In this document: piece by piece, positions 22,153-34,870 of the stretch
Layout of the letters: each line of letters begins with the position of its first letter
Numbering within the stretch: position 1 is the first letter of the stretch
Assembly (NCBI GenBank): GCA_028023455.1
Contig: JAQFVV010000230.1
Coordinates: 122,001-186,000 of the forward strand
Direction of reading: 5' to 3'
Source of the DNA: Epiperipatus broadwayi
Taxonomy: Eukaryota; Onychophora; Udeonychophora; Euonychophora; Peripatidae
Length of the DNA: 64,000 bases
Notes under the pieces: generated by a model
Told to the model about the DNA's origin: nothing
The model's input: the letters and a program-made list of their open reading frames with translations, nothing else
Database searches by the model: none
Position numbers and translations under genes: made by a program

Positions 22153-24883
22153 TAATAGATCAATGGTGGCGAATCTTTTTACGTGAGCGTGCCAAAAATT
22201 TCCAAAAAATATTTATTGAATGATTGGCGTGCCATACAATTATTAATTCAAAATATAAACAACTTAATTATTATAGTTTTTTAAAAGTTTATAAAACAAA
22301 ATTTTTAAATAAGCTAAATCCAAGTGAACGATATTTATTTAGAATAGCACAAGTTGAATAAAATGTAATAGTAAAAAAGTAATAATAATTAAAAGAAAAT
22401 GTTGGAAATAAACATATAAAAATCAACATAAATAGATATTATTTAATGAGATTTTTATTGTTGGGTATTGGATGCCAAATGTTTTATATCTGGTTCATAT
22501 TTTGTCACTTTTAATAATGTACATACTGAACTAGGTTCATCAGTCATTCTATTTCTTGAACTGTCTTTAATTAAATTCATTTCTGTAAATAATGATTCAC
22601 ATGCATATGTAGAGGAGAAAATTGATAATATAGCGGTCACTAATTTTTTTAAACAATTTAATGTTTCAGGAACAGCATTCCAGGCAGTCAATAGTTCCTC
22701 TTCAATATTCTTTTTACATATGCCCAATAATCGATCATTTTCCATTGTTTCTAACTCATTTCTCATATTAACAGATGTCTGTTTCGTATAGAACTTAATT
22801 GAAAATCGATGATTGCATTTCCATATCTTCCAAATTAAGCTATTCAAAAATTTCTAACTTGAGACTATCCATTCATATTATGCCTGAGTATAAAATAAAT
22901 TTTGATGTTTTATGAAAATTGTCTGAACTGTGTAAATCTTAAAGAAAATGTATCAATTATCGATTGAATAACAGCACAAAACTCTTGCATCAATTTTACT
23001 TGATCTGGCTTCTCATGAGATTCTAAATCAGTCAAGAACTTTTTTATACTTGGAAAATAATTGAAGGTGTAAGAAATAACATCACGGTTGAAAATTTGTA
23101 ATTTAACTTCAAATGCTTTGATCAAATCAAACATGATGTGAAGATATATCATTATAAAACAATTTCGAAAGCCATTCAACATCCATTATTCATTGTATTT
23201 TTCAGTGATTTTCTCATTATGTAAAAACAGTCTAATTTCATCTAAACACTCTATGAATACATTGTTGTACATAAGTAAACCATTGCTACTGAGTTCACCT
23301 CACTCAATAAGTTTAAAAATTTTCGTTTATTTAGAGCTTGTGTATAAAATTGACTAACCTAATCACATCGTTTATAACATCATCCAGGGGTTAAAAGCTG
23401 ACTGCCATGCATAAAACATACTGATGTATAATGCAATGAACGCTGAATGTCTAATACGATTGTTAAATAAGCTGAGAAAACCATTTTTTTTTCCAGTCAT
23501 ACTTTGAGCATCATCTAATTACTGATACAATTTTGGCAACTTCTATTTCTTTTTCATCAAGTACATTTGAAACTTTGTTGCAAATATCTATTCCTTTTGT
23601 TGTTGTTACTAAGGAGATTAAACTGATAAATTCTTCTTTGATATTATTCCCCAACACGATAACGAATAAAAATAGCCAAACGAACTGATCCATTTATGTC
23701 TAAACTAGAAGATTTTATATCTCTTTTTGTTGGAAAGTGATGTTGTTAGCCATTTGCAGAATTCTTTCTTTAACTATATTTCTAGCCAATGGTAAATATT
23801 TTATTCTCTGAATAAGTTTTGCTTTGTTTTCAAAATCTTCAAAAAGAACTCATGCACAATTCATCCAAACTTCTTTCATATATTTTCCATTATTAAACAT
23901 TTTCAAGTGTTTGGCAATTACATTTGAAATAAAAAAAACTAGCAGCAGTTATATTTAAATGATTTTCAATCAATTTCATTATAGATGTTGATTGAATATT
24001 TATATTTTTAAATGCTTGGGCAATATATTCTTTTTGTTCATCTTTACTTTTTTTACAGAGCGATTTATGATTGGTCTCATAATGTCATTTTACCGATGAC
24101 GTTCTCAATACAACTGTTCCAGAATATAAAACACATTATCCTGGTGCCGTTGTTAATCATTCCCTACTCATCAGTCCACCAATTTTGAAATTCTCTACTG
24201 CTTGACAATTTTTATTTTCTTATTTTCACTGGTCATATTAATAATTAAATGGTAACAAAATTATTTAAAAGTAAATTTAAATGAGCTTTAATGATTTTAA
24301 AAATCAAAGATTTATTATATATTAAAATATATTATTATCCTTACATTTTACTTTTACAGCAAAACTTCAAGAAAAACAAAAATGTCATTTGATGACGTTG
24401 ATTATGCATTTCATTCTTTTATTCACGCAATATTAAAAAAAATGAATGGTGTCAACATGTTTAGATCAAAAAAGATTAGGACAGAAAACCATTTTATTAC
24501 TTTTACTTTAGATTTGAAAAAATTTATTAAAAGAGATAAAATATTTTACTGAGTTTACTTTTGTAGTTGTATTGGAATCATTTGACAGGTTTAGAACATG
24601 ATGGTAACACTTTATTTGACTTAAAAATATTCTCACCTACATATGTATAATTTTTTTTTCAAATTTTGTAATTTATTGCTTCTAATCAGAGTTCAATTGT
24701 AAATTGAACTCTAATATATTTATTTATTTTACCTTTAGTTTACAGTAAATTTTTATCAGTACAGATTTTAGCAACAACAAAAAAAAAATTGAATAATTTA
24801 AAGCATAGAAAATTATATGTAAATGGTTTGCATGCCTGTAAAAATTTCGAACATCTCATAGGTTTGCCATCACTATATTAGAT
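22153..24883 (-). mobile_element. Decayed autonomous hAT transposon with 8-bp target duplication
   Basis: Element 22161-24875. The ends CAATGGTGGCGAATCT (left) and the reverse complement of the right end TAGTGATGGCAAACCT form short imperfect terminal inverted repeats. TAATAGAT (22153-22160) and TATTAGAT (24876-24883) are 7/8 identical, the 8-bp duplication typical of hAT. The transposase lies on the minus strand between. Confidence 0.9.
22455..24230 (-). pseudogene. hAT transposase pseudogene (GTF2IRD2/SCAND3-like type)
   Basis: The N-terminal end near 24215-24000 shows, in broken frames, a W-x-x-x-Y-G-M-I-type zinc-finger start and a later KKSKDEQKEYIAQAFKN-like stretch typical of the family. 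Internal frames persist at 23511-23693 and 22910-23182 (LTDLESHEKPDQVKLMQEF). The C-terminal dimerisation domain (22455-22847, minus) includes KNIEEELLTAWNAVPETLN, ILSIFSSTYACESLFTEMN and NRMTDEPSSVCTLLKVTKY. The C-E-S-x-F-x-x-M-N motif is the hallmark of hAT dimerisation regions. Stops and frameshifts throughout show it is dead. The plus frame 22468-22791 is its antisense shadow. Confidence 0.85.
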
Positions 24884-25242
24884 AAACGTGAAACAATAAT
24901 AAAATCATTTGGGAGAATGTAGTCAAAATCCATCTTAAGGATTATTTGCATTTGTTCAGAACATGTAACTGTAAGTTTAAAATGTGAGAATAATAAGTTG
25001 CGATTTTCTTAGCGAAGGGATTTGAAACATTGAATAAGATCATGCATATGCTAATTGTAAAATAATATCATGTATATATTAATAATAAAAAATTTATTAA
25101 AAATTAAAGTTTATGTTTAGGATTAAAAGTTCTGTAGTAATTTCTAACTTGATAAAGGATATGTATTTAATAAAAGACAATAATTATCAATGAATGCATA
25201 GAGGAAATGCAACCCTTGTAAAAATCAATGTAATATATACAG

Positions 25243-25448
25243 CAGTTTAATAAGGAATAGATGAATGTGGTAGTGATCTAAGTAAAAGTTAGGTGGCACC
25301 ATCAGCAAGCTGATTGAAAGTATTGGTACCAAATTCAATAGAAAATTCATTTCAGTTTAATGAGGAATAGATGAATGCGGTAGTGGTCTGAGTGAAAACT
25401 GGGTAGCATTAGCAGCAAATCAGTTGAAATTATTAGTACCAAATGAAA
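25243..25448. repeat. Tandem duplication, two ~110-bp units
   Basis: CAGTTTAATAAGGAATAGAT at 25243 recurs as CAGTTTAATGAGGAATAGAT at 25352, and similarity continues to GTACCAAAT in both. The copies are moderately diverged. Confidence 0.85.
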
Positions 25449-26400
25449 AATTTTCCAAACTAAAAAATATATATATATAATGATTAACTCACAACCCACA
25501 GTGTACGCAACATATTTATTTTTGATTCAGTTTGGTGTGTAAGATTAAATTTATTTTATATCCCAATCTTTTTTGAGATATTTCTAATCTAGGTTCAAAT
25601 CGTGATAAAGCTATGAATTTTTTTCAGAGAACTGATAATATCTCAAGCAAATTTGTGATATTATTAGATAGTTGGCTATAGCGCCCCCAGCAAGTATCCA
25701 AAGCCGATCAGTAATACTTTTAAAATGTAAATATCTAAAGATAATCTGGTTTGATCAGCTAAGTATCTGTATAGTTTATTCATATATCTCCTGAATAAAA
25801 AATTATAGCAAGAATTCTTGTTATATTTATATGCTTAAAATTTCCACTCCATTACACATTATTGAAATGTATAAATAACATCTGAGAAAGAAAAATCTCT
25901 AAGACAGCGGATCAAAACCTTCTAGTATTTGCGATCTAACTTTTTATTTCAGCTTTAATTGTGCTTCCCATGATTTTTTTAAGCCCTAATATGGGGAGGG
26001 GGTCAAGGAAGCCATTAATTTGTGGAATATTAAATATCAAAATATTTTTGGTATTACTTATATGCATTTACGTATTTTTAAGAGTGACATTTTTATATTA
26101 ACAGAAAGTATATTTTCTTATTTTGGTTTTAATAATTAGTTGTTGTTTTTTCTAATTTTTGTTTATTTTTCATATCTTTGCACTCCTCTTATTATTTGAT
26201 GCCTCCCTATTGGGATGTACCCCACACGTTGTGAATCATTGCTCTAAGATACATTTTGGCAGAACCAAATCTCTTTGATAGTACCCAGTCACAATTTCCA
26301 AAGTTGAGTTATTTCATGCATTTGTAATCGAGTAAAAAATTGGATATATCAATAGTTAATTGAGATTTAAACTTGGTTGGATTGCTTTTGGTAGAAATAA
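25449..26400. other. AT-rich non-coding, nothing recognised
   Basis: Contains GCGCCCCCAG near 25681 and GGGGAGGGGGTC near 25993; no gene. Confidence 0.4.
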
Positions 26401-26404
26401 CTTG

Positions 26405-26835
26405 ATCCTAAAACGAAATATGCCTATGTGTTTTATGGATCTGAGAACTTGGATACTTAATAGAAGAGCAATGCAGAGACTTCAGACCATTCAAAGAAGT
26501 ATGGAGAGATGCATGTTAGGAGTAACATGAAGAGATTGAAAATGCAATATATGGGTAAGAGAACAAACAGGTGTTACTGACCTCATTGAAAAAATTAAAA
26601 GACTGAAGTGGAGTTGGGCTGGACATATTGCTAGAAGAGGTGATAATAGATGGACAATTGAAATCTTAAACTGGATTCCAAGAGATTGTAAAAGACCCAG
26701 AAGGAGACCATATGTGAAATGGATGGATGAAATAAGAAAGTGGGCATGGGTAATGTGGAGAAGAGAATCTAAAGATTGGAGATGGATTGAACTTGGATAG
26801 ACCTTCATCCTGGAGTGGATTGATAATGGTTGATG
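26405..26835 (+). pseudogene. Non-LTR retrotransposon N1 C-terminus, plus
   Basis: The best-preserved N1 3' end in the window. It opens with SENLDT*-type sequence, then RRAMQRLQTIQRSMERCMLG, LIEKIKRLKWSWAGHIARRG, DNRWTIEILNWIPRDCKRPR and KWMDEIRKW. It ends in the non-coding tail GGATTGATAATGGTTGATGATG. In-frame stops (after CMLGVT, for example) and small indels show it is not functional. The upstream polymerase is missing (5' truncation). Confidence 0.85.
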
Positions 26836-26838
26836 ATG

Positions 26839-27138
26839 AATTGAGATTTAAATTTTGTATCTGGACTAGAGATCATCTTTAGTTTAAAGTAATTCATAAT
26901 AAATTATCAGTGGATGCTGTCAGAATGTATGTGTCAATCAAAGTGTAACAATTTGGGGATTATTTGTCTTTTCAGATGATGATAGACCCTGATGAATTGA
27001 AATTGAAATTTTGTATCTGGACTAGAAATCATCTTTAGTTTAAAGTAATTCATAATAAATTATCAGTGGTTGCTGTCAGAATGTATATGTCAATCAAAAT
27101 GTAATAATTTGGGGATTATTTGTCTTTTCAGATGATTT
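26839..27138. repeat. Near-identical tandem duplication, 156-bp period
   Basis: TTTTGTATCTGGACTAGA occurs at 26853 and 27009. The two units then match almost base for base through GGGGATTATTTGTCTTTTCA. It lies directly after the N1 tail. Confidence 0.9.
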
Positions 27139-28245
27139 TATTCATATATTTCAAGAATGTATTATTGGTAACGAGATTTTTGCCTAAACTAACTGGATTG
27201 CTACTTCAGTAAGAAATATACCTGGGGAGGGGGATCATTTTTCATTTTTAAATATCTTTATTCATAAATTTTTAAAATGTGTTGATAAAATGAAAATTTT
27301 AATATGTCTAAAAGATACTATGTATTGAAAAAGAGGTGAAATTGAATTAGACCATATGTTAATGGTGAATTAAGGCATAGTTGCTTTATTTTTTATCTGA
27401 GGTTTAAAGTTTAAATCTTGGCTGGAGATAATCTCTTGTTTAATAAATGATTAGTAATAATCATTAATGTTTTTATCTAAAGTGGATGGTTTCATAGTTG
27501 TGATTGCAGACAGTTTTATACTTGTAAATCAAAATGTAATAATGTATGCATGCATGTAGTTTTTAAAAGTCCAGCTTGGTGTCTCTTGCATCCTTTTTTC
27601 CAACCTTTCTGGCCACGTGATTATTATAACAAGTATTTTTTTGTAAAACATTAAAGTTATTAAGTGTTTGGTGACTCTGTTTTTTATCTGCCATTAGATA
27701 AAAAGAGAAGCATTGTTAAATAAAACTGCAAACTTTGTTTAACAATATCCCTCTAATTTAAATCTAATAAAATCAGGAAGTGTTAGTGGAATTGAACTTT
27801 CCATTAGTGATGGTCTTATACCAGAAAGGAGTCTAGAAACCAAAATGTCTTTCTAGTGTTGTTTTTAATTTGGGATTTAAAGTTAATGCTTAGTTAGTAA
27901 AATTATTTACTCACATTATTTATACGGAAACAATTTCAAAACAAATTGGCATGAAACAAAACTATAGCAGTCTTAATAAACCTGACCATAATCCAAAAAT
28001 TCTCATCCCAGTAAAATTATGTTTCTTATAATGGAATCATCCCTGACACATTCACTATATAGATTTATGAAGCTGAGTAATATTCTCACTTTCTTAATGC
28101 AAGATAAAGTCTTTGAAAAGATAAGATTGAATCCATCTTATTTTGTTATCTAAATGCATATATATAGGCCAATCTGAAGCATTTAGAAGTGGGGGCATGG
28201 TCTTCATCAATTACTTTTAATTCTATTCATTATTATTATTTAAAA
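27139..28245. other. AT-rich DNA with an R2-related block at 27.4-27.55 kb
   Basis: The segment 27400-27545 (GGAGATAATCTC..AATCATTAATG..AAGTGGATGG) is shared with 37.7-38.0 kb. Elsewhere nothing is recognised. Confidence 0.4.
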
Positions 28246-28855
28246 GGATTTGAACTCAGACTTTCAAGCTTCCTACAGCCATCCACTCCATCTTATATAA
28301 CCGATACACATGACCATATACATGTGTAAAAGATAAATGATCTCCAATATACTTTTTTCATGCTGAACTAGTACTCATTAGTTGGTCCAGATCATGTTTT
28401 CCCATACTTGTATATAATTAGTGTTCAGTTTATATTAAGATAGCAAACCTTCAAACTTTAATGGTCAGGCTTCAAACTTCTCCATACTCCAACTCTTCAG
28501 CCATCCATAGCATGGAAAATCTGAAGATGGAATGCTCAAAGCCCTTATTAATGCCAATATTATTGTCTTACCCATGTTGATTTTAAGTCACTCTAATCCC
28601 TCATATATAGGATCTTAATATTTCCATTTAAATACCCAAGGGAGGGATGGACAGAATACAGGCTGATTGTGCAATATTTAAATACAAGTATATTGTCTAT
28701 ACTGAACTTAATGAAATTAGAAGGTATTTGAACTCAGACACTCAAGTTCCCTACAGCTATCCAATCTTATACAACTGATACACATGACCACATATATTAA
28801 AATTTGAATATTTGCTATCTCAATATAAGCTGAACAGTGATTATATATAGTAACA
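28246..28855 (-). repeat. R1 repeat, minus, ~1.3 units (470-bp period)
   Basis: The tRNA-like module occurs twice (28250-28300 and 28720-28780, both with TTTGAACTCAGAC) around one full internal part. The core mirror CATGCTGAACTAGTACTCAT lies at 28360. Same order as the plus copies at 0.95-1.85 and 32.6-33.3 kb. Confidence 0.75.
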
Positions 28856-30728
28856 CGACATCGATTTTCATAAGAAAGGGTACGCATCTTACTACAATCA
28901 GACTTAAGGTCTTCGGATAGAATGCTGGAGATGAGGCGATGAAATTCTAAGTCCATGATTATATCTATCTTCATTATGCTAGCTCAATAATTATTAGATA
29001 AATTTAGATGTAATTTAGACTGGTTCATCCACCTCTCATTTCTCTTTCAGTCACCATTATGCCACGATATACAAACTCATGGAGAATTTGCAATTGGCTC
29101 TCTTCAGGGATGGATTTAATCAAGTCATTTACTGCTATGCCTTTATATAAGCAATGACTAATAAAATGTATTTCTAAAATGTTTATAATATTAACACATA
29201 TAAAAATAAATGTTATGTAACTATTAATAATTAGTCTGTTTATTTATTAATATGAATATAATATAATAATGATTAAGCAGTTTATTTATCAATATGAATG
29301 TAATATAATAATGATTAAGTAGAGAGATCAGTTTAATAACTCAATATTTAATAAACAATAAAAATGTGATATAAAAATATAAATAAAATAATGATGAAAA
29401 ATAAGGATGAATTTTTATCATTTTAAAAGATTAATAACTAATATCTCCATTCCATATCCCATGATAAAATTTCATACCTTGACAATTTTTTCTAAAGAAA
29501 AGATTATAATTCAAACTAATATATATATAACAGTAAACAAATTCAAAAAAAAATTACTAATTTAAATGATTTATTAATACATTTATACTTATTTTTCATT
29601 TGTTTCATTATTATTATGAATCTCTTATTTGTAATTGTAAAACATCTTTTATAAGTATTTGTAATAAAAATAAATATATCATTATGTTTACTATATTAAT
29701 TAGCAAGAATAATAACTCTGTTTAACTAATATCTGTTAAATAATAATCAAAATTTTACTTCATCTAATTTAGATGAGTTCTGTCAAATTAGTTTATAAAA
29801 TTTAATTTTTTTTAATATTATAAATATATATATTTAGTTTAATAATTTTCCCTTATAAAATTAAATTTGGATGCTCCCATTTCTATAAAGATATCAAATT
29901 TGAAAATGAAAATCAATAAAATAAACATTAAAATGATATAAATAATAATATATAAATAAATAAAAATGTATTTTTAATATATAAATAAATAAAAATGTAT
30001 TTTCCTGAGCTAAATAAGAATGGTTGTTTAGGTCAATATTTTATAATCCTGGTGGAGATCTCCTGGCATAGTGTATTTATCCATTGGTTTAGCAGTTATA
30101 TATTTATTCCAAATTGATAGATTATTAACATTATCCAATAGTTTTATTATAATAAATTATAATACATCCTTTGAAGATCGATGTTCTTAACCTCTATTTT
30201 TCCAGTTAGACATTCTACACAATTAATATTTTAAATTGGCATGAAAATTGGTTTTGAAATCTTTACAATATAATATTCTTCTACTCCCTGCACATTGTAA
30301 GATACTTTTAAATATATATAATTATTTTAAATATATTTTTATGCGTAGAAAAACGATGTAATAAAATAAAGAAGTTACTAGAAATTCAAATAGATGTTCT
30401 TTTTTATATATTACTATCCTCTTTCAGATTTAAAAGAAAAAAATTATTTTTCCTATAATCAATTGAGATCTTTAGGTTTATTTTCTATATAAATAAATCA
30501 ATATTTCAATTTGAAAAACTTAAACCTTTTTTGATTTAGTAGAAATTCGATTCTAATATAGAACAGTATATCCATTAAAAGAAAATACTTGTTGAGAAAG
30601 TCATTTTCTTTTTTCCTCTTTATTGTTAAGACAGAATGAATTGTTAATATCGCATGTTTTGTTTTAATTTTCAATGCTTGATTTATTTGCTCATTTTTAT
30701 AGATAAACATTAAGATAGAAAATATATA
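28856..30728. other. Very AT-rich non-coding with small tandem duplications
   Basis: About 45-bp units repeat at 29243-29325 (AATATGAATRTAATATAATA) and 33-bp units at 29945-30002 (TATAAATAAATAAAAATGTA). No gene recognised; the frames at 28717-28974 and 30498-30710 are featureless. Confidence 0.5.
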
Positions 30729-31544
30729 TACACCTGGGTCTCATTTTATGCGGTAGATAGGTTCCTCAGAAAATGCACACAAAAGAAATCGCACAAAAAT
30801 AGACTTAACTTACTTTGAAAAATGGGGGATAGGTTACTGTAATTTTCAAAAATCGCATAAAAGCAAAGCAACAATGTAAAACTACTTTAAAATTCGCATA
30901 AAAAAAAGTAAATAAATTATGACTAATAAAAAATTGATACAAGACAAACTTTTTTTTATTAACTACAGTATTTAATTTTATTCAAAACAATATATTTTTA
31001 TGTGTAACTTACATTTTTTTTATACATGTATGGTATTTTAATCATTATCACTATTTGAGACATCAGATTCATCGGGATGTGATGTGAGGTACTGCAGCTT
31101 CTCCTTAAATGAAGTCGAGATGAAATACAACTAAAATGTTTTCCAATCACTGTTGATCCTTCCCATTTCACTAAGTGGTCTAAAATTGAAATTTTTGTTC
31201 CAAAGAAATTCATTTTCTTGGGTGTTTTTTCCTCTCCATTAGGTTAAACTAAAAGTTTAAAATAAAAATAAGAACTTAGACTTACGATAATAAAAAGTCA
31301 CCAACTCATCACTGTTGGGCAAAATTTAATTAAAACTAACAATTAAAAATTAAATTCTTATTTTTGTCTTTAATTTTTAAATTTTCAATTCCATTTAAAA
31401 ATCAAATTTCATTGTTTCACATCACATTAATTTCAGATCACATTATGTAATTTTTAAATTGTTAATTACAATTAAAAATCAGATTTTAATTGTCAAATTT
31501 AATTGTGCTCATGGCTGTTACTCACCTTTTAAAAATAAACTTGT

Positions 31545-31835
31545 GGACACTAAATGATTAATTGATTACATAATCTTTTTATAAAAAGCAAAAATAGAAT
31601 GTGATTTAAAATGCAAAAACAACAACATACATAGTATTTTTCATCTATAATGTTTGAACAGATTTACATTATAGTCTTGTAAAATTTATTACTTGCAGAC
31701 ACTAAATGATTAATTCATTATGTACTCTTTTTTTAAAAAGCAAAAATAGAACGTGATTTAAAATGCAAAAACAACATACATAGTATAGGCATCTATAACG
31801 TTTGATCACATTTACAATATAATCTTGTGAGATAT
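31545..31835. repeat. Internal tandem duplication, 153-bp period
   Basis: GACACTAAATGATTAATT occurs at 31545 and 31698. Both units continue with AAAAATAGAAYGTGATTTAA and ATAATCTTGTRA-like ends. Lies inside the Tigger-like element. Confidence 0.85.
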
Positions 31836-31875
31836 TATTTTATATAGCGCTATGTATATTTATGTAATAGTAATA

Positions 31876-32002
31876 TTAGCGATTAAGCCAATGCACATGC
31901 ACTTTAAAGAGATTATATAAATGAATACTATATCTCATGTCTGGAAAATTGAGTATTCATTTATATAATCTCTTTAAAGCGCATGTTCATTGGCTTAATC
32001 AC
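31876..32002. mobile_element. MITE-like hairpin inside the Tigger-like element
   Basis: GCGATTAAGCCAATGCACAT at the left is mirrored by GCATGTTCATTGGCTTAATC at the right, with arms meeting near 31940. The long arms would fold into a ~60-bp stem. Confidence 0.85.
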
Positions 32003-32107
32003 TAATATAATCTTGTAAAATTTAATGTGTGTATATAAAATGGGGAAATCCTGATTTTAAGTGAATTATGAACTTTTTTATTGCATAAAATCTATTATGG
32101 TACTATT

Positions 32108-32255
32108 ATAAAGAGCTGAAAATATTGAAATTATTAGATGGAAGTTGAACTCCGATAATGCGCTATTACTTTAAATATGATGTGAGTGCATGAAATTTAT
32201 AATATTTAAAGTAATCGCGCATTATCGGAGCTCGACTTCTGATCTAATAATTTTT
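32108..32255. mobile_element. Second hairpin, related to the 19.2-kb foldback
   Basis: GAACTCCGATAATGCGCTAT is mirrored by GCGCATTATCGGAGCTCGAC. The outer ends ATTATTAGATGGAAGTT and GACTTCTGATCTAATAAT also pair. The ATAATGCGC block is shared with 19247-19270 and 19835-19850. Confidence 0.85.
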
Positions 32256-32589
32256 ATCGCATAAAAGAAAAACGCATGCAAAAATATTAAGAAGAAACAT
32301 GAATCGCATAACTTCAAAATCGCATTAAATAAATCCGCATAAAACGAGACCCAGGTGTATATAATTTTTTTTTTCAATTTCAAATCTGTTGATTATTTAA
32401 GTAAGTATCATTTTAACTTTATTTTTATCAAAATAAATGTTAATCATTTATTTATTTTCATTTTATAATAGTTAAATATATTTAATAAATAAATGGTTTA
32501 GTTAAAGATAGTTGTAAATGAGTGTATAAGTGTTGGGTTAATTGTAAGCTATCCTTACAATATATATATATATATAAGGATATCCTTAC

Positions 32590-33265
32590 AATATATATAT
32601 ATATGGGAGATCATGATTTGAGTCAAGTGATAAATGTTGCTTCAGCACAAAATAAATATAATGGAGATCATTTATCTTTTTTACATGTATGTGGTCATGT
32701 GTATTGGTTGTATAAGATGGGGTGAATAACTGTAGAGAGCTTCAAAGTCTGAGTTCAAATCCCTTCTAATTACATTAAGTTCAGTATAGACAATATACTT
32801 GTATTTAAATATTACATATTCTGCCCATCTCTCTTTAGTTTATTTAAATGGACATATTAAGGTCCTTTATGTGTGGGAGTGACTTAAAAAGTCAACATGG
32901 GTATGACAATATTTGCATCAATAAGGACTTTGATCATTCCATCTTCAGATATTCAATGATACATATGGCTGAAGGATTGGAGGGTGGAGAACATTGAAGT
33001 CTCACCATTAAAGTTTGATTTGTTATTTTAATATAAACAATACTGATTATATATGTGTGTGTGGGAGCTCATGATCTGGATCAACTGATGAGTGCTGGTT
33101 CAAAACAAAATACATATATTGGAGATCATTTATCTTTTTCACATGTATATTATCAGTTGTATAAAATGGAGTGGATAGCTATAAAGAGCTTGAAAGTGTG
33201 TTCAAATCCCTTCTAATTGCATTAAGTTCAGTAAAGACAATATACTTGTGTTTAAATATTACTAT
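32590..33265 (+). repeat. R1 repeat, plus, ~1.4 units (465-bp period)
   Basis: Cores at about 32605-32660 and 33070-33135 (both GGAGATCATTTATCTTTTT). tRNA-like modules with TTCAAATCCCTTCTAATT follow at 32755 and 33205. The frame at 32522-32725 is incidental. Confidence 0.75.
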
Positions 33266-33317
33266 ATTAATAAATAACATTTGCAAAATGTTTACAATTT
33301 TACTGCATGTCAGTATT

Positions 33318-33440
33318 AAATATATAACATTTTCATGTGTCAAAGCATCATCCAGGAAGCGAAGCTGGGACAACTGCTTGTAAGGCAGCTGTGCTGACTA
33401 CTCAGCCACCAATGCTTGACAAATATATATATAACATTTT
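33318..33440 (-). mobile_element. S1 SINE, minus, with target duplication
   Basis: Body 33334-33420. Flanks AAATATATAACATTTT (33318-33333) and AAATATATATATAACATTTT (33421-33440) match except for a TATA expansion. It is inserted just 3' of an R1 copy. Open frames on both strands here are by-products. Confidence 0.85.
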
Positions 33441-33599
33441 GATAAATAAATGAATAAATAGTTATATATGTTTCTTATAAGTTTTTTGAAAGAGTGATCT
33501 CATCTCTAATTGAGAACTATCTATCTTTAATGCAAATGTAAGCTTAGGCAAAGCTACTAGGAACTAGTTCTATCTTTCAATTATTTGCATTAAAGAAAA

Positions 33600-34360
33600 A
33601 GGTTTTCAAAATAAACGAAAGACTGGTCTGCCCTCTAATGAGCCGAAATGAATTGTTACTTTCAGAAAATGGTCTATTAAAAGACCATATAATTTCTAAA
33701 GCAGGACATCTTTTGATTTATTTGTCAAATGTTCTCAACAGAAAAATTCAAATGACTTAAAATAATAGTTATAGCAACAACAAAAAATGTTACAGAATGG
33801 TTTTCGTAGGTTCAAATCTCTCGTCTACTTTCAGAAACAGAAAATTTATATATGCTGATGATATGGTCACGACCTTACAAATATACTATTCCTAAAAATA
33901 AATATTAATACAAAATTTTTGGTATTTTTTTTAATGACTAAAGTCTTGTTCCTCATCCCACAATGACAATAAGTCTAACTTACTGTCTAAAGAACAGCAA
34001 AAAAACATTTAAAAAAACTGAGCATAATTTTCCACAATAATAGACTGAAAGTTGCCCCTATTTAAGGAATAATATTTGGATTGTTTATTAAAGATATCTA
34101 GAAACAATCTCCTTAGTGCCATTTGAAGTTGTAATCGCAACTCTAAGAATAGCTATCATAGTTCCTAGCTTGCCATGTTGCTTAATACTGTTCCTCTGTG
34201 TGAATAAATGATTTTGCATTCACAAGTATTACTATAAGAAATATTACTAACATTCTGCAGAAGTTTCTCATTCTTTTACCTGTTCTTCCATTATATAAAG
34301 AAGGCAAATAGCATCACAAAAAGATGATAGATCAGATTTAGCAGCAATACAAAATATAGT
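33600..34360 (+). pseudogene. Heavily decayed non-LTR reverse transcriptase
   Basis: Near 33830 a frame reads STFRNRKFIYADDMVTTLQ. This is reverse transcriptase motif C with the catalytic Y-A-D-D, preceded by the usual R-K-F-I. About 240 bp on, pieces of the downstream region appear in shifting frames: RNNLLSAI, VIATLRIA, an L-A-C-H-V-A-stop-Y-C-S-S-V string and ILLPVLPLYKEGK. These are in the order seen in non-LTR polymerases with L-A-L-x-Y-S-x-A-E-Y-C and L-P-V-L. Many stops; clearly dead. Confidence 0.65.
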
Positions 34361-34870
34361 TTCACTATTTAAAAATTATGTCTTTTCTGTATGTTTACTC
34401 AAGAAACTTTTCAGACAAGTTATGGAATTTTTACATAGACTTGATTTTTTCAGATTCAACCAGTAAGTCATTTGATCTTCCTCTATGCTACAGGAGTCTC
34501 ACTAACAGATTTAAGACCAATCATTATTACGACCCTTATTTGCTTTAAAAATAGAATTTAAAAGTCTGTTTTCTGTGGTTGTGACTAAACACAAGTCATG
34601 AAATACATGGTTGATGCCTATCTAGTCTGTGTATGTATACAGTGTTAGTATCAAAATATTAACTATATGTACTTATGTAGTGGTAGAATTGTAATTTTAG
34701 AGTCCGAAGTCCATAAATTGTTGGCTGATTCTGGCTTTGTTACTTCGGTATGATTTTCAGTCATTTATTCAAAAGACTTAATAAAGCATCTAAAGAATAT
34801 CTTTCAACTGGAATCTCTATAGATTTTGTTTTAATAATGTTTGCAAATACTTAGCTGTTTTTTAAAAAAA
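34361..34870. other. AT-rich non-coding, nothing recognised
   Basis: No gene or repeat relation found. Confidence 0.4.

Larger units (their letters stand above)
30729..32358. mobile_element. Tigger/pogo-like DNA element with TA duplication
   Basis: Element 30731-32356, flanked by TA on both sides. Terminal inverted repeats are CACCTGGGTCTCATTTTATG at the left and the mirror of CACCTGGGTCTCGTTTTATG at the right, one difference in 20. Subterminal repeats of the GCATAAAA/TCGCATAA type recur near both ends. In my knowledge this end structure resembles pogo/Tigger elements of the Tc1-mariner superfamily. A decayed minus frame at 30998-31213 may be residual transposase but has no diagnostic motif. 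Nested inside are a tandem duplication and two hairpin elements. Confidence 0.8.

Noticed and set aside
22468-22791. 107-codon plus-strand open frame
   Set aside because: Antisense shadow of the hAT dimerisation domain on the minus strand.
26839-27138. Duplicated exon (each unit ends in CTTTTCAG)
   Set aside because: No open frame follows either CTTTTCAG, and both units are AT-rich non-coding repeat sequence.
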